Source: Eucalyptus grandis (taxonomy: Eukaryota > Streptophyta > Magnoliopsida > Myrtales > Myrtaceae). From it: a stretch of DNA of 64,000 nucleotides. Under the pieces are notes generated by a model that saw nothing but the letters and a program-made list of their open reading frames with translations, was not told the DNA's origin and made no database searches. This document shows positions 9,504 to 20,967 of this stretch, in pieces. How positions within the stretch are numbered: position 1 is the stretch's first letter; every line of letters begins with the position of its first letter. A program made the position numbers and the translations under genes. The stretch covers positions 32,361,088 through 32,425,087 of the forward strand of contig NC_052615.1 of assembly GCF_016545825.1 (NCBI RefSeq). The letters are read 5' to 3'.

Positions 9504-11777
9504 CTAGACTTGTGAATACTGAATAGATAGGTACTGATCTCCGAGACTGAGAGAAGACGGTTCGCTCTCATCTGGGAATGACTTCGTCGGTAAAGCCTTC
9601 CTCAGGTCACTCAAGGCACGCTCATCATTTCTCGCCAATTGGTCGGAGTCCAGACATGGAAGCTCCCTCTGGCTTAGGATTTTCATCACTTCTGCCGTTC
9701 TTCCGAGAAGAATAGCGGCGGACCACACACTCTCTGTCCGGCCCTCAATGCCGCTGCGAGAGCACTCGGTGAATATGACATGTTCTAAGTTGGTGAGGCA
9801 GGCCGCAATAATATCGGAGATCATCCTTGATAGCTTCTCGAAGATACTGTTGCTCATATCACAGTCGCTGCTCTTGCAATCGAGCAGCACGGTCTTGCTT
9901 ATACGGTACATGGAATGCGCGGCCCGTACTTTGACGGGCCATGCCGAAGGGGATTCCATTAAATATCCATGGGATTCGACGAGAACGTTCTTTGCACTGC
10001 ACGCAAGCGCTTCGAGCACATCCTTTGTGGTGTTTCCCTGGAGGGAAATTTTGAGGAGATCTACATCGAGCCATTTGTGGTAGAGATCGACTCCCATGAA
10101 CACAATGCTCGCCGCCTTTTGGGCATTCATCAATTCTTGTTTTGCGCACAGCCTTTCTTCTACTATTTTGACATACATCAGGGCCTCGCGAACACCACGC
10201 AGCAATCGTTTTCTGGCAGATGGATCAATGTCTGGAATGGTGACTGCTATGCTCGTTAAGGTCGCGATCGGCAGTGCCCAATTGTTCGGTGGTTCTACAG
10301 AATCCAGAGGAGGAACTGCATCGCTGTCGAAGTCCATGACCCTGGGAACCCATAAGGATCCGTCTCTTCAAAAAGTTGCACGAGATGTTTGGGCTGCTTG
10401 TTCTTCCCCATCTCGATCCAACGCTCGATGGTGTCGCAGTTGTTCCGCATCATGACGTGCACCAATTCTTCCTCGCCCTCGAGATGCAAAATATATTGGC
10501 TGAAGTCCGGCTTTGAGGCCGAGCCTCTAGGGGCGAACTCGAGTGCAAGTCCTTCTCTGAATCGCTGATGTTCAGTCTGAACTTCTTCCTCAGATCGGAG
10601 CACAAATCACAGAACAACAAGATCGGGGTCATGAACAGAATGGAGATCAGCCTCACGGCCTTGCTTCCCAACACGATCCCGACTTGTATTCCGATGAGCA
10701 TATCCAAAACCACGTTCTTCGAGTCGTGGATGAGTTTACGACATCGCCAGCTCCGGACCTGTAAATTGAACGGACGCTCCTTAATCTCTATGAATTGCTG
10801 TATCCAATACTTTTCGGACTTGAATTCATCCTTGTAGCTCTTGTTCCCCCGCCTCTGCCATTTCAATCTGATCGTGAGGAACCATCGGAATGCGGGCGCG
10901 ATTGTGCCGACCCCGACTGCAATAGTCTGCATGATGAGAATCGCCGTGCTCGACCACTTATAGTCCGACTCTGACTCCGATCGGCCATAGCAGGATACGA
11001 ACTCAAACATCCAGGGCTGCAGGTAAGCCCGGACAATTGCCTGCGCCAGGGTCATTGCGCTCAGGAGGCAGAGCGCCCCGGAAGCAGTGCACGTCACGGA
11101 CCGCGCCACAACGAATTGCGGGTTGCAGGAATGGGCCATCATCCCATACTTCAACAGGTGCTCCTTGAGCTTGTCGAAGACGACGTCGCAGCTCCGGCTC
11201 AAGCTCTCCTTCATAGTCAGCTCGTGCATCTTGCAATACTTCATCTCCAAGTAGCACTTGCTCGTTGGGACCATCGCGGCCGAGAAGCTCAGGGTCACCA
11301 GCAACAGCAGCATCATGGACATCACGAAGGCATGTTCCCACCTGCAGACGAAGATCACTCCAGTGCCCAACTGCATACAGATGTTCACAAAGATGTGATG
11401 ACGAGAATCACCAGAGCGATCACGTTGGACCGGAGCTCCTTGTTCTCCATTGACCCGAGAGAAGGCATCGCGTTGCCCATCACGGTGCAGATCAGGACCG
11501 AGCTGCTAAGCTTGGCGAGCTGCTCCTCCCGGCGCGCCATCGGCGTGTTGAGATCAACGCAGAGCTTGACCGCGACGGCAATGACGCTCAGGGACATGGC
11601 GTTGAGGGCGATGTAGCGGCTCGGGAACCAGAGCTGCCGGTAGCGGAAGCCCGCGGCGGCGTCCGCGGCCATCGCGATCGCACAGGCCAGGGAAGCCGCC
11701 GTTATGTAGACGCCGATCCAGGGCATGGGCTTGCCGAACTCGGCCTGGTTGAGGCTTCCATTGACGCAACCGAGCAT
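9504..11777 (-). pseudogene. Multi-pass membrane protein of an uncharacterised plant family, copy A (frameshifted)
   Basis: One intron-less reading path of about 755 codons. The N-terminus MLGCVNGSLNQAEFGKPMPW leads into several hydrophobic helices (11777-11300, then around 11090, 10900 and 10650), and a long soluble C-terminal region (10500-9504) is rich in helices and Cys. The same protein is encoded by copy B. Compared with copy B there are three 1-bp losses: in an A-run at 11389-11391, near 10526 and near 10342. Each moves the frame, so only separate pieces stay open (11777-11385, 11388-10450, 10603-10295, 10337-9504). None of these losses falls in a CAG/CTG context, so they look like real mutations. 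Function is unknown to me; I infer an integral membrane protein. Confidence 0.7.
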
Positions 11778-12061
11778 GACGGCCGTCTCTATTTCTTGGA
11801 TTCCCCTGTTTTCTTCGAAGCTCTGCGACTGCAGCGGCTGTGTCTTTGCTCAGGAAGTTTTAGGCTGGAAAGCGCGTGGGAACGGTTAAGTGAGCTCCAT
11901 TTTTTCCAGGTCCAATGAACTAGTCCCCAAGATCGAAGATTCTTTTGTCAATCTTCTCTCCAAATCAAGATCCTCCTGTTCCCCTCCTCCCCACCATTCG
12001 AAATTCACATTTGACTTTCTCATCTTTTATATAAAGATCGCCCCGAAAATTCAAGCTTTGT

Positions 12062-12330
12062 CCGAGTTGACTCGCCTGTCTGTGATCACAGAAACTTCCC
12101 ACTAATTATCCCTATGAAAAATTTCATCTTTTTTTCTTGACTGCTTCAAAGTTTCGATTTTCTTTTCTTTTTGGTCCTTTTGTTTCTGTGTTTTCCGAGC
12201 TGACTCGCCTGTCTGTGATCACAGAAACTTCCCACTAATTATCCCTATGAAAAATTTCATCTTTTTTTTTTCTTGACTGCTTCAAAGTTTCGATTTTCTT
12301 TTCTTTTTGGTCCTTTTGTTTCTGTGTTTT
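12062..12330. repeat. Tandem duplication, about 133-bp unit, two copies
   Basis: Units begin at 12062 (CCGAGTTGACTCGCCTG) and 12195 (CCGAGCTGACTCGCCTG). They run nearly identically to TTTGTTTCTGTGTTTT, differing mainly in a T-run length. The unit contains the palindrome-like TGTGATCACA. It lies in the part of copy A upstream of the membrane-protein gene that copy B lacks. Confidence 0.85.
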
Positions 12331-12939
12331 GGAGTTTTGGTTGGTTTTCCATTTGGCGAACTTTCTTCTTTTGTCCGAATTCGGAGCTGCCTGGGAAATT
12401 TCTGGTGTGAAATGAAAATGGGAGGGCAAACTCCCGACCTTTTCAGATATTGACGTGGGGATGCGTGAATGAGCGACCACAATTTGCACACAGAATATAA
12501 TACACAAAGTGATTTGTAAAATACATATAGGATAAGATAAAAGAACAAAAAAAAAGTCATTTGAAACTTTTCCGTAATGTAATAATTTTTCGACTAAAAA
12601 ACCTATGAAAATGGCATCTTTCTATTTCAGCTTTTCATGCTACAATATTATTTTAGCTTTGAAAATGCTGATGGGAAGTGGGATTTGTTTAAGCATGGCG
12701 TCTGGACACCGTTTGTGATGGTCAAAGGAGCAAGATGGAACACCAACCCCGATGACGTAAGCACGTTCGTATGCCTCCAGTAATGCCGCAGTGTCTATTT
12801 CGAAACATCTGGAGATTAGTGGACCCCATTTACTTTTATTTTCATCTAATTTACCTTCTAGCAAAATCTTCTTTGAACATCTCATATTCCGTTGACCTTT
12901 GCAACTACAATTTTCTGGCCATCGAGTTTGGGAAAAGAC

Positions 12940-13400
12940 GCAAATAGTCCCTGAATATTTGCCAAATACATGATGGGTCCTTGAATTTTTAAACTATTTA
13001 ATATGATCCTTGAATTTTAGCTTAATATATAATGTATTCCCCGAACTTTTAATGTGTTCAATGTAGTTTTAGAACTTTTAGTTATGCTCAATTTAGTTCT
13101 TGGATTATAAGAAAATATTCAATGTTTTCTTTAAACTTTTGACACGTGTTTAATTTAGTCTGTAAACCATATGAAAATGTTCAATATTGTCCCTGATTTT
13201 GAATTAATGAAAAGACTGCATTGACCATTTTTCATATAGTTTAAGAATTAAATTGAACATATACCAAAAGTTTTAAGATTATATTAAATAAATTAAAAGT
13301 TTGGCAACCATATTGAAAATTAGGCTAAAATTTAGGAATTATATTGAATAAATTAAAATTTTAAGATCACATTATATATTGAGCTAAAATTTATAGATTA
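12940..13400. repeat. Degenerate AT-rich array with inverted halves, also present in copy B
   Basis: The first half (12940-13200) repeats a roughly 40-50-bp theme of the type 'gtccttgaattttta...ttcaatRtag'. The second half (13230-13400) carries the same theme in reverse complement. The same arrangement occurs at about 55085-55490 in copy B, so it predates the duplication. It resembles an old foldback or MITE-like element; no terminal duplication was found. Confidence 0.5.
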
Positions 13401-14500
13401 TTTATAACATTCTTCCTATGAATTTTGTTCATTGCCTCTGTAGCTAAACAGGAGCCAATCTTTTTAGGAGAAGTTTCAGATATTGCAGAGAGGAGGGGAG
13501 CTGTGATATCACGTCTGACATCCACAATTTTTTGTGGGGATTTCTTCTTTTTTTTCCCAATAAATTAGAGGCTGGATGGAGGATGGAGAGCAAAGGTTAA
13601 GACTATAAATGAGGAAAGAAAAAGAATATAATTTTAGTCACACAAAGGTTTAGGACAACGACGTTTCGCTTGCGACAGCACCGCGGTTTACCTCTCTCAT
13701 CTGAGGCTGACAGTCAATTTGCTAAAAAAGAAATATGACGGAGATATCAAGGGTGCATTTGGTAACGATTCTATTCCGGAATGGTTATTAAACAAGGCTC
13801 AAACTAGTGATGGATATATTTTGTTGTTATATGGACCGTATTTGAGTACAAAGTGATATGGAGAATGAGAAATTCAATCTACGTAAGTTGACACATATGC
13901 ATTGATGGTAGACTTGAAATTAGGGATGCCAGCTTAAATATTTTTGCGAGATGGAAAATGGTTCGGCGCAATTGTGTAGCTCGTGAACTTTTTATGAGGT
14001 AATAAATTAATTTGAGGTAACTGTGTCTTAGGGTATAAATTTGAGATTTTTAATAGTATTAATTGTTGATTGTCTAAATAAATCTTTCTACCTTCACAAG
14101 CTGATTGATCAAGTTTCTTCGACACCAATTCCAATCAACCATTAGAAGACACTAAAATATGTATGCGGATTCCCGCGTGGACACAATAGGAAAATCATCA
14201 AAGTCTAGTGTGGATAAATCTTAGCTCATGTAGAAGTCTACGTGAATGTCCTTATTGGAAAAAATCTTATCCACGTCGCATTGTGGCGTTGTTCGATAGC
14301 CATGCCGAATGGATTTTGCAAGGTTTAGTGTCGGAAGGACTTGATTACAAAATTTAAGAAAATAGAAAGATTTAATGGACAAATTAAAGGGAAAGAGGCT
14401 TAATTAGAAAAACCGCAAAAATGTAGAGATGAAAAGTCAAAAAGAATTTACAATATAAAATATTTTTTAAGAAAAGGAAAAAAAAAAAGTGCCAATATGG
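13400..14500. other. Shared upstream region of the duplication, no gene seen
   Basis: Collinear with 55490-56515 in copy B. AT-rich, with short open frames only. No protein motif or terminal repeat recognised. Confidence 0.5.
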
Positions 14501-14694
14501 TAACTCGTCTGGACTAGGCCGGGCCGAACTTAGTTCTCAACCGAAACGAAAACTTAGGTCAGGCTGTGCAGGGCCGAGATTCTTGCTGGATTCGGGTTGC
14601 TGCTTGATCCGACTGTTGTTCTTCTTCTCCTTCATCTTCCATACTCGAATCCGGTTTTGAGCAGCTACTGTTAGAGAGAGAAACTCGGCAAAAG

Positions 14695-14711
14695 TAGAGA
14701 GAGAGAGAGAG
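14695..14711. repeat. (GA)n microsatellite in the leader of the zinc-finger gene
   Basis: A short GA run immediately before the start codon at 14718, typical of plant 5' UTRs. It may tune translation or transcription, but nothing here proves it. Confidence 0.6.
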
Positions 14712-15157
14712 GATGGGATGAGGACCAATTTCTACAAGAATCCTTCATTCACTTACAATAGAGACTTCAATCTCTCCTCCGCTCTTCGAAACCTCAAAGG
14801 TAACTTCCTCCCTCCTCTTTCATCGCTTGGCTGCAAATGCGAGCCGGTCTCATCTCCGAAATTCGTTTTCCGGTTTTCTCATTGATTCGTTGCGCGTCTG
14901 GAAGCGGTAGCTTACAACATCGTGACTGGAAGCGCCTCCTTGACTAATGGAGAACCTTCGAATGATGAGAATGCTGAGCGCCGTTGCCGCCAAGACTCTA
15001 GAGCGCCGTGTGGCGGAGCAGCGTCGCCGTGGAGGACGATCGGCCGATGTCGCACAAGGAATACGTCCAAAAGAGGAGGTAATTGTGGATTTTTCTTTCG
15101 CAATGCTTATTGAAGATGCCAATTTTGTAGTATTTTTGTTCTTACCATGTCAAATTG

Positions 15158-15551
15158 TGTTTCCTAAAAATCAATCCGATACTCAAACGATCGAATACCG
15201 AAAACAAACGCGGAAACGTGCCCAAAAACATGTTACATCGATCGAAGGCATATCACGGAGTCAGACATACCTTGATTACCACAGATTAAGTACCGTCGCA
15301 GTTTTGAGGAATTCTTTGAAGCCCTAGTTCCGTTTGTCGAGAGAGGCCCGTACTGTTTCAAAAAGGGAAAATAGAGAAACGTATTTCTCTTAAAAAAACG
15401 CAATTGTTCGATATCCTCCTTTTTACTTTTTCTTTTTATTTTATATATTACAAGAACTACACTCTTTTATGGGCCCTTCACTTACAAGCTGGGTTTTGGC
15501 TCAACATGGGCGGACAGGCTTAACTTGGCCCATCAAACATAAAACCCATCA
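15158..15551 (-). repeat. 3' LTR of element 15158-19121
   Basis: Begins TGTTTCC and ends AAACCCATCA on the plus strand. Directly repeated at 18716-19121, sharing the GGGCTGGGTTTTGG and ACATGGGCGGA blocks. Confidence 0.85.
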
Positions 15552-16225
15552 TCTCCCACTCGCACATGGTGGGCCGAACAGAACTCTCTTCACCTTTCTG
15601 CAACATTCATACCAGTAAATAATTTATGTAACCAGCATATTTTGAGAGCTTGTTGTCATACATCTGTCATGAATATATAGCAGCTCATAATCGGCATCAT
15701 ATTTTTGAGTATATATAGTATGCAGTACCCTAGATCGATTGATTAAATTTATATCACTTTTGATCTCTTTTTAATAATGATATATTGTATTCACAATTAT
15801 AATTATCCCAAAAACAATCATAATTGGTCGATCAGTGAATTCAAAACTAAAATGTGATTCTTCAAACTCGATCTTCCTCTTTCCTTGAAACTTTTAATTT
15901 TAATTCAACTTGCTTTTCTAGAAATGTCACATTAGATTGAATCAATTCATGATCATTGGTAACATTCTAAGATAGCAAATACTGAATAGAAATCTTGAAA
16001 ATAAGTAAGAGTTATGAGGACACTTAACTAAGGAACTATTTTCCTCAAGAGTCTCATATGGCATAAAAGTTAAGATAAAAACTTTTACCACTCTTATTGG
16101 TCGTCTCATGCATATGTAGTATGAAATACGTATTACGGTATTAACTTCATTCCCATGGAGTGTATGTCTACACTTTCAATATCATACAGATAATAGTTCG
16201 GACATATCTAATGTTTAACTTGAGT

Positions 16226-16378
16226 TCACGTATCACGGAATTCACTGCTAAGAGCTTCTAGGGCCTCTTGCTCTTCTAGCACATATTGGATTTTCATATG
16301 CCATATTTCATAATTATCGCCGTTTAGCTTCTTACCTTTGTTCAATTCAGCGACTATGTTCTTAGTTACTGAAGCCAT
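16226..16378 (-). pseudogene. gag N-terminal fragment of element 15158-19121
   Basis: Reads MASVTKNIVAELNKGKKLNG then DNYEIWHMKIQYVLEEQEAL, the standard start of this copia gag type, and stops after about 50 codons where the internal deletion joins 3' noncoding sequence. The same start is seen in the related element at 41028. Confidence 0.75.
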
Positions 16379-16799
16379 TGGATCTGAACATATCAGACAC
16401 ATATGAACGGATTATTAAGGCCTATCATTTATGTATCAATTTTGCATAAACTCATCATATTAATGAATAATTTCAAATAAGGTTTCCGAATCAAAATGTC
16501 ACTATGTTTCTAATCATCATCCAAAATCCTAACTTGAAATTATCATTAATATAATATTCTATACAAAATAAGTTCTTTGAAGCTACAGAAACTTCTATAA
16601 ACTACCCACAACAATTAATAATAACAAAAGCAATTGACATTGGATATCCATTAACAATAATAATAATAAATAAAAAAAACATTTCCACATAATGTAACCA
16701 ATACATCAGTTGCTACAATGACATCAACATGGTAGAAATAATCCACATAAGATATCCATAAAACATACTAAATAAACACCACTATAAAGTCAAACTATG

Positions 16800-17265
16800 A
16801 ACAGGGAAAGTTCTTTTTAATTTCTTGGAAATTTCCTTTGTAAATTCATTAGGCACATTTAGCAACCATGGAAAAATAGACGGAAATCTCTTAGGATTTC
16901 TCCTTCGCACATCCATCCCCCGCTAGATTGAACTCATTCCTTGGGGGTGAAGTCTTTGTGGCTTCAATCCGATAATATTCATTAAAAAAAAAAAAAACCA
17001 TTACTAGCTTCTTATAATTAGGAACCATGTTGACCTCCCATAGGCGATTCAACACTCATTGCCATTCAAATGGAAAAGTGTTATGGAAGAGTGTTCGTGA
17101 AGAATCGCACTATCTCAAAAAATGGCATGGGATAACCCTTCCAAATGACTTCTTGTATCTTTTTATTGACCTCGAGAACATGTTCAATTAAATCATCACT
17201 TTCCCATCAATAATCAATCGACTTAGCTATCAATCTTGAAAGCCTCGTCTTTTGACTTTCGACCA
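16800..17265 (-). pseudogene. Leader ORF upstream of gag (element 15158-19121)
   Basis: Degenerate reading path between the primer-binding site and gag. It contains HVLEVNKKIQEVIWKGYPMP, FFTNTLP and FPWLLNVPNEF. The same protein pattern occurs in the second family member at 41427-41915, where HVIRVNQMIQ, LMNTLP and LANVPSKF align. Frame changes are present. No known domain recognised. Conservation of residues, not only bases, suggests it was once translated. Confidence 0.45.
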
Positions 17266-17390
17266 TGCGCGAATAAGTGTGCGCTCATGAAGGGGAGGCA
17301 TTGTTCCTACAACAAATGCAGAACAAAAAGGGATTACTTATAATCCATAAGGACCTAATTAAAAAAGAAACACATTCTTCATTTTTTTTT

Positions 17391-17498
17391 GGTCAACAGT
17401 CAAGGGTCAAGAAGTCAACAGTTAAGAAGTCAACGATCAACGCGGTCAATGGTCGACGTAGATTGGGTCAAGTCAGAAGGGTCGGGTCGAGTCAAACT
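17391..17498 (-). promoter_or_regulatory. Cluster of TTGAC (W-box core) motifs in the element leader
   Basis: The plus strand carries about eight GTCAA copies in 108 bases, which read TTGAC in element orientation. TTGAC followed by C or T is the core recognised by WRKY factors. The related element has a shorter, similar cluster at 42043-42112. Position downstream of the LTR and lack of expression data make a regulatory role an inference. Confidence 0.35.
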
Positions 17499-18273
17499 TG
17501 TTGGAAATATAATTTGCGGAAATAACGGGATTTTGCAATTTACGTTAACACAAAATCACTAAAGAAATAAATGAGAAATAATAAGAATACCAAAAATTTA
17601 TGTGGTTCGGTCCAAGTATTGATACCTACATCCACGGGGAGAGCCAGCAGCAAATAATCCACTATAAGTTTACAATTGCTCATAGGCTCGAGTGTTTCCC
17701 ACACTTAGATTTAACTCCAAACTCAAAGTGTTTATAAATAAACAACTCACTTGGACGTAAACTCACGACACAAAATTACCGCACGTTCAAGTTCAAAGTA
17801 AAACACTTTATGTATGACAAAACAAAAACTCCAGCGTTCGTCTTGGGTTCGCGTACGTACGGATTCATTTTTGTTCAAAGCTTCGTGCAGCGTGAGTCTT
17901 CTCCTGGACCCGCAACTCTTGCCTTCTATTTCTTTCGTCGTGCGGCGCTCTCTAGGTTTTCTTTTCACGGCTCCACTCTCAAGCAGCGTGGACGCAGAGG
18001 GCTTCTTTCTTTATTTCCTTTTAGCTTTTATATTGTTGGGCCGCACGTAGATAACCTTATTCGGCTCCTGCAGATAAAGAAGAAACTTTGCTCCTTTTTT
18101 TTTATTCTATTTTATTTCCTCTTTTGTGAACCTTCATGAAGTCGAACGAATCTCCTTCCGTTAATCTTGAATATTATCTTTATCAGAAAAATATCTTCAC
18201 AAACAACCATGTAAAAATTTTATCCAAGCAGATCGCGTTTTGCACACGCTCAAACTCGAGACATAATTTAACA
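17499..18273 (-). mobile_element. Nested solo LTR inside element 15158-19121
   Basis: A 775-bp block starting TGTTGGAAATAT and ending ATTTAACA, flanked by AAACT (17494-17498) and AAACA (18274-18278), a 4-of-5 match. The related element at 42105-42125 lacks it, with the flanking sequences adjacent. It contains the LTR-like motif TGTGGTTCGGTCC seen in several plant LTRs. No internal coding region is attached, so it is read as a recombined solo LTR. Confidence 0.6.
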
Positions 18274-18299
18274 AAACAAATCGACTTGGCTAGGTGACA

Positions 18300-18530
18300 T
18301 CATTGTGATGTCACCGGCATGTGCACTACGCGTGTGCGAGCAACCGCCGTCTATTGTCAGCTGGCGAGTGTAGCGCACGCGCCAACAGTTGCCAAGGCGC
18401 ATGCGGCGCAGGCACCTGCCCAAACCACCTCGGCGTGTGCGAGGCTGTTTCTTCTTGCTGCACGTGGCGGCCCATCTGGCAGCCCCTGGCGACAAGCCAC
18501 CGTCGTTTTCTCGTCTCGACGAGAACTACA
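18300..18530. other. CpG-rich leader segment
   Basis: GC-rich stretch between the primer site and leader ORF, dense in CGTGCG and GCGCAC-like words. A comparable GC-rich block lies at 42240-42360 in the related element. Open frames over it are unrelated between the two copies, so it is treated as noncoding. Confidence 0.4.
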
Positions 18531-18715
18531 AACCTGCACTATCATAAATGAGTTTTGATTCACTGAAAATCAAAAAGGGGGGGGCAAATAGTACGGGGTG
18601 TCGGGATTTTCGTCCCCGAGCGTTCTACGGCGGCATTTCTCAAAATTTCAACCAAAAGCAATTTATAAACATCAACGGTGATAAGGAAACATAAACAGCA
18701 TCACTCTGACACCAA

Positions 18716-19121
18716 TGTAGGGAAACATATTCTGAAAATTGATCCGATACTCAAACGATTGAATACCGAAAACAAACACGAAACATGCCTAGAAACATAT
18801 TACACCGATCAAATGCATATCACGAGAGACGGACATACCTTGATTGCCACAAATTAAGTACTCTTGTTGCAGTTTTGAGGAATTCTTTGAAACCCCGATT
18901 CCGTTCGTCGAGAGAGGCGCGTACTGTTTCAAAAGGGGAAAAATAGATAAACGTATTTCTCTTTTGAAAACGCAACTGTTCAATCCCCATTTTTACTTTT
19001 TTATTTTATTTTATATATTACAGTAACAACACTCTTTTATAGGTCATTCACTTACGGGCTGGGTTTTGGCCTAACATGGGCGGATTGGCTTAACTTGACC
19101 CATCAAACATAAAACCCATCA
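18716..19121 (-). repeat. 5' LTR of element 15158-19121
   Basis: Direct repeat of 15158-15551, flanked on the internal side by the primer-binding site and on the outer side by target duplication AATTG. Confidence 0.85.
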
Positions 19122-19675
19122 AATTGATTGAGCGGGAGAGAAATGAGCACGGGTCGGGTTTATTAGGAATTGACTCCCGATGTTTTGGTAATTTTGCTCC
19201 CTTACAGTTTGGCGATTGAGATTGTTTTTCTTGATTACTGATTAGTTGGGTTGCTCTCCCTTTGTAGGGGGGCTTCGAGTTCTGGTTTGAACTTAGTCGA
19301 CTATGCAAGTAAGTCCTGTTTGGGATTTGTGGTTAATAGGGATAAACATGTCTCCAAAGCATTTAGATGTCATTGCTCGTGCAATTTAGATGTTAATCTT
19401 GTATTGTTGCCATTCTTGCAGGCGATGGAAGCACTTCTGAAAGGGATGAAGAGAAGGAGACTGAAATTTGTGGTTTGTCTTAAAATCTGTTCTTCTTCTT
19501 CTAGGCTTTGGTGCCTTGCCAAGAAAATGGAATTTGGCACATGAATCTAAAGTTTCTCAGGGGGTTTTCTTGCTTTTGGCCAATTGAGATAACCTAAGAC
19601 CTGTTTACTATTAGGGCCGTTGCATAATTGATTTGGTGATTTCATTAGCTGTCATCTACAGGTTCAGGAAATATG

Positions 19676-20579
19676 TGATATTGCTAGTATGAGTACCTAG
19701 AGGGGGGTGAATAGGTATATAAAGAATTTTTTTCTCAATCAATTGCACAATACTAGACAGTTGGAGGAAACGATAATCAAAGTAAGACTGAGAGAAGAGA
19801 AAATTGAACACGCGGTTTATAGTGGTTCGGCTTATATCAAGCCTACATCCACTCTTCTTCACTGACAGCCTATTGGCTGGATTCCACTATGAACAAGAGA
19901 GAGGTTACAGCACAGCTTTGCCTTGATTCCACAGTGTAGATGTTCTACCACACCTCCTCAAGATTTCTCACAAATATAGACTCTCTCTTTCGTATACAAG
20001 TATTCGCTCAAAGGATTTGTCTAAACAAAAAGAGCTTCAGACTTTGGAATTCTTCTATCGCGCACACCTTGAACAACTAAGACAGTCTTCCTTATATACT
20101 CCTTTATGCCATCATACCCGTTGGCACTTACCAAATGAATTCCTCTAATCTACCCGTTGGACGAAATCAATTAGGAAGATTATCCAAGCTATTAAAGGAA
20201 CGTGTTGATAGCCCATCAATCTGTTCGCCCATACAATCGGGATCTTGGTTTCCATAATGAAACCTTCCAATAATATTTAGGCAATCACCGGATCTTCAAT
20301 TTATCGAGTCAATCTTCGATCAATCAAAGGACTCCGTTATGTCTTCTCCAGCCACGAGATCTTCTCCGTTGATAAGGTTAAATCCTCAACGGAACATCCA
20401 GTTTTGGATAACCTTTCTACAACGGATTAGAGATTGTCAATGAGGATAGACTTTGAGTCTTGAGTCTCGGCTGTCCGGAGGTCTTCGGACTTTGAACAGC
20501 GAGTCCCGCAAGCCTTCAGACTAGACTGATAGCAACGTTTTGTCAACTTCAAAACACTTCAAGAAGATTTCTCCAACAA
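19676..20579 (-). repeat. 3' LTR of Sirevirus-like element S1
   Basis: 904 bp, plus-strand TGATATTGCTAG... to ...TTTCTCCAACA. Partner of 27713-28610. The two LTRs are highly similar but differ by scattered small indels, several at CTG/CAG positions. Confidence 0.9.
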
Positions 20580-20967
20580 TCTCCCCATTTTTTATGGTGA
20601 CAAAACTTTCCTGCAGATTTGGATATCTTTGACCTGCAAAACATTTCTCAAACACATATGCATATCTTATAGAGGTAAATGGCTAACGAATAACACTAGA
20701 ATCTGCAACCACGTAAAAATAGGTTAGTCCAAAGTATATGATGAAGCCATCCATAAAGCCATCCATAAGATATCAATATTAGTTAATAGAAGGTCAAGTC
20801 CAAGTCTAGTTCGGTTCTCATCCGGACACAAAAACAAAGTCAAACAGGTTCAAACCACAAACCACCACAAAACAACAAACAATTAAAAGTTTAATGAATG
20901 AAAAGTTTTTTGATCAAATCTTGCATCTCTCCCCCTTTTTATCATCATTAAAAAGGATGAGATGAAG

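Larger units (their letters stand above)
3138..14500 (+). repeat. Segmental duplication, copy A (direct orientation)
   Basis: Collinear matches to 42962-56515. The left shared edge is the 'acatRtcaccagatcaag' stretch (3140 versus 42964). The shared membrane-protein gene, its promoter and an AT-rich upstream region follow, and the right shared edge is 'gtgccaatatgg' (14489-14500 versus 56504-56515). Copy A contains two insertions missing from copy B (3564-6403 and 6490-9482). It also has about 950 extra bases around 11940-12890, which are either an insertion here or a deletion in B. Beyond both edges the copies diverge abruptly. Confidence 0.85.
15158..19121 (-). mobile_element. Copia-like LTR element with internal deletion of most of gag and all of pol, in an intron of the zinc-finger gene
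   Basis: TG...CA ends with a perfect 5-bp duplication AATTG (15153-15157 and 19122-19126). The 3' LTR is 15158-15551 and the 5' LTR is 18716-19121. The primer-binding site, read on the minus strand, is TTGGTGTCAGAGTG (18715-18702), a variant of the initiator-Met type. The polypurine tract's plus-strand form, TCTCCCACTCGCACATGG, follows the 3' LTR. Inside are a leader ORF (16800-17265), only the first 50 codons of gag, and a nested solo LTR. The family is the same as 35888-42961; by comparison about 3.9 kb of gag-pol was deleted near 16225. Confidence 0.85.

Noticed and set aside
12640..12885. 81-codon minus-strand ORF in the copy A-specific stretch
   Set aside because: Composition is protein-like but there is no recognisable motif, no partner in copy B and no splice context, so it was not called as a gene.
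18319..18563. Overlapping GC-rich open frames on both strands (Ala/Cys/Arg-rich)
   Set aside because: They lie in the leader of an LTR element, and the related element's GC-rich block has no matching frame. Explained by base composition.
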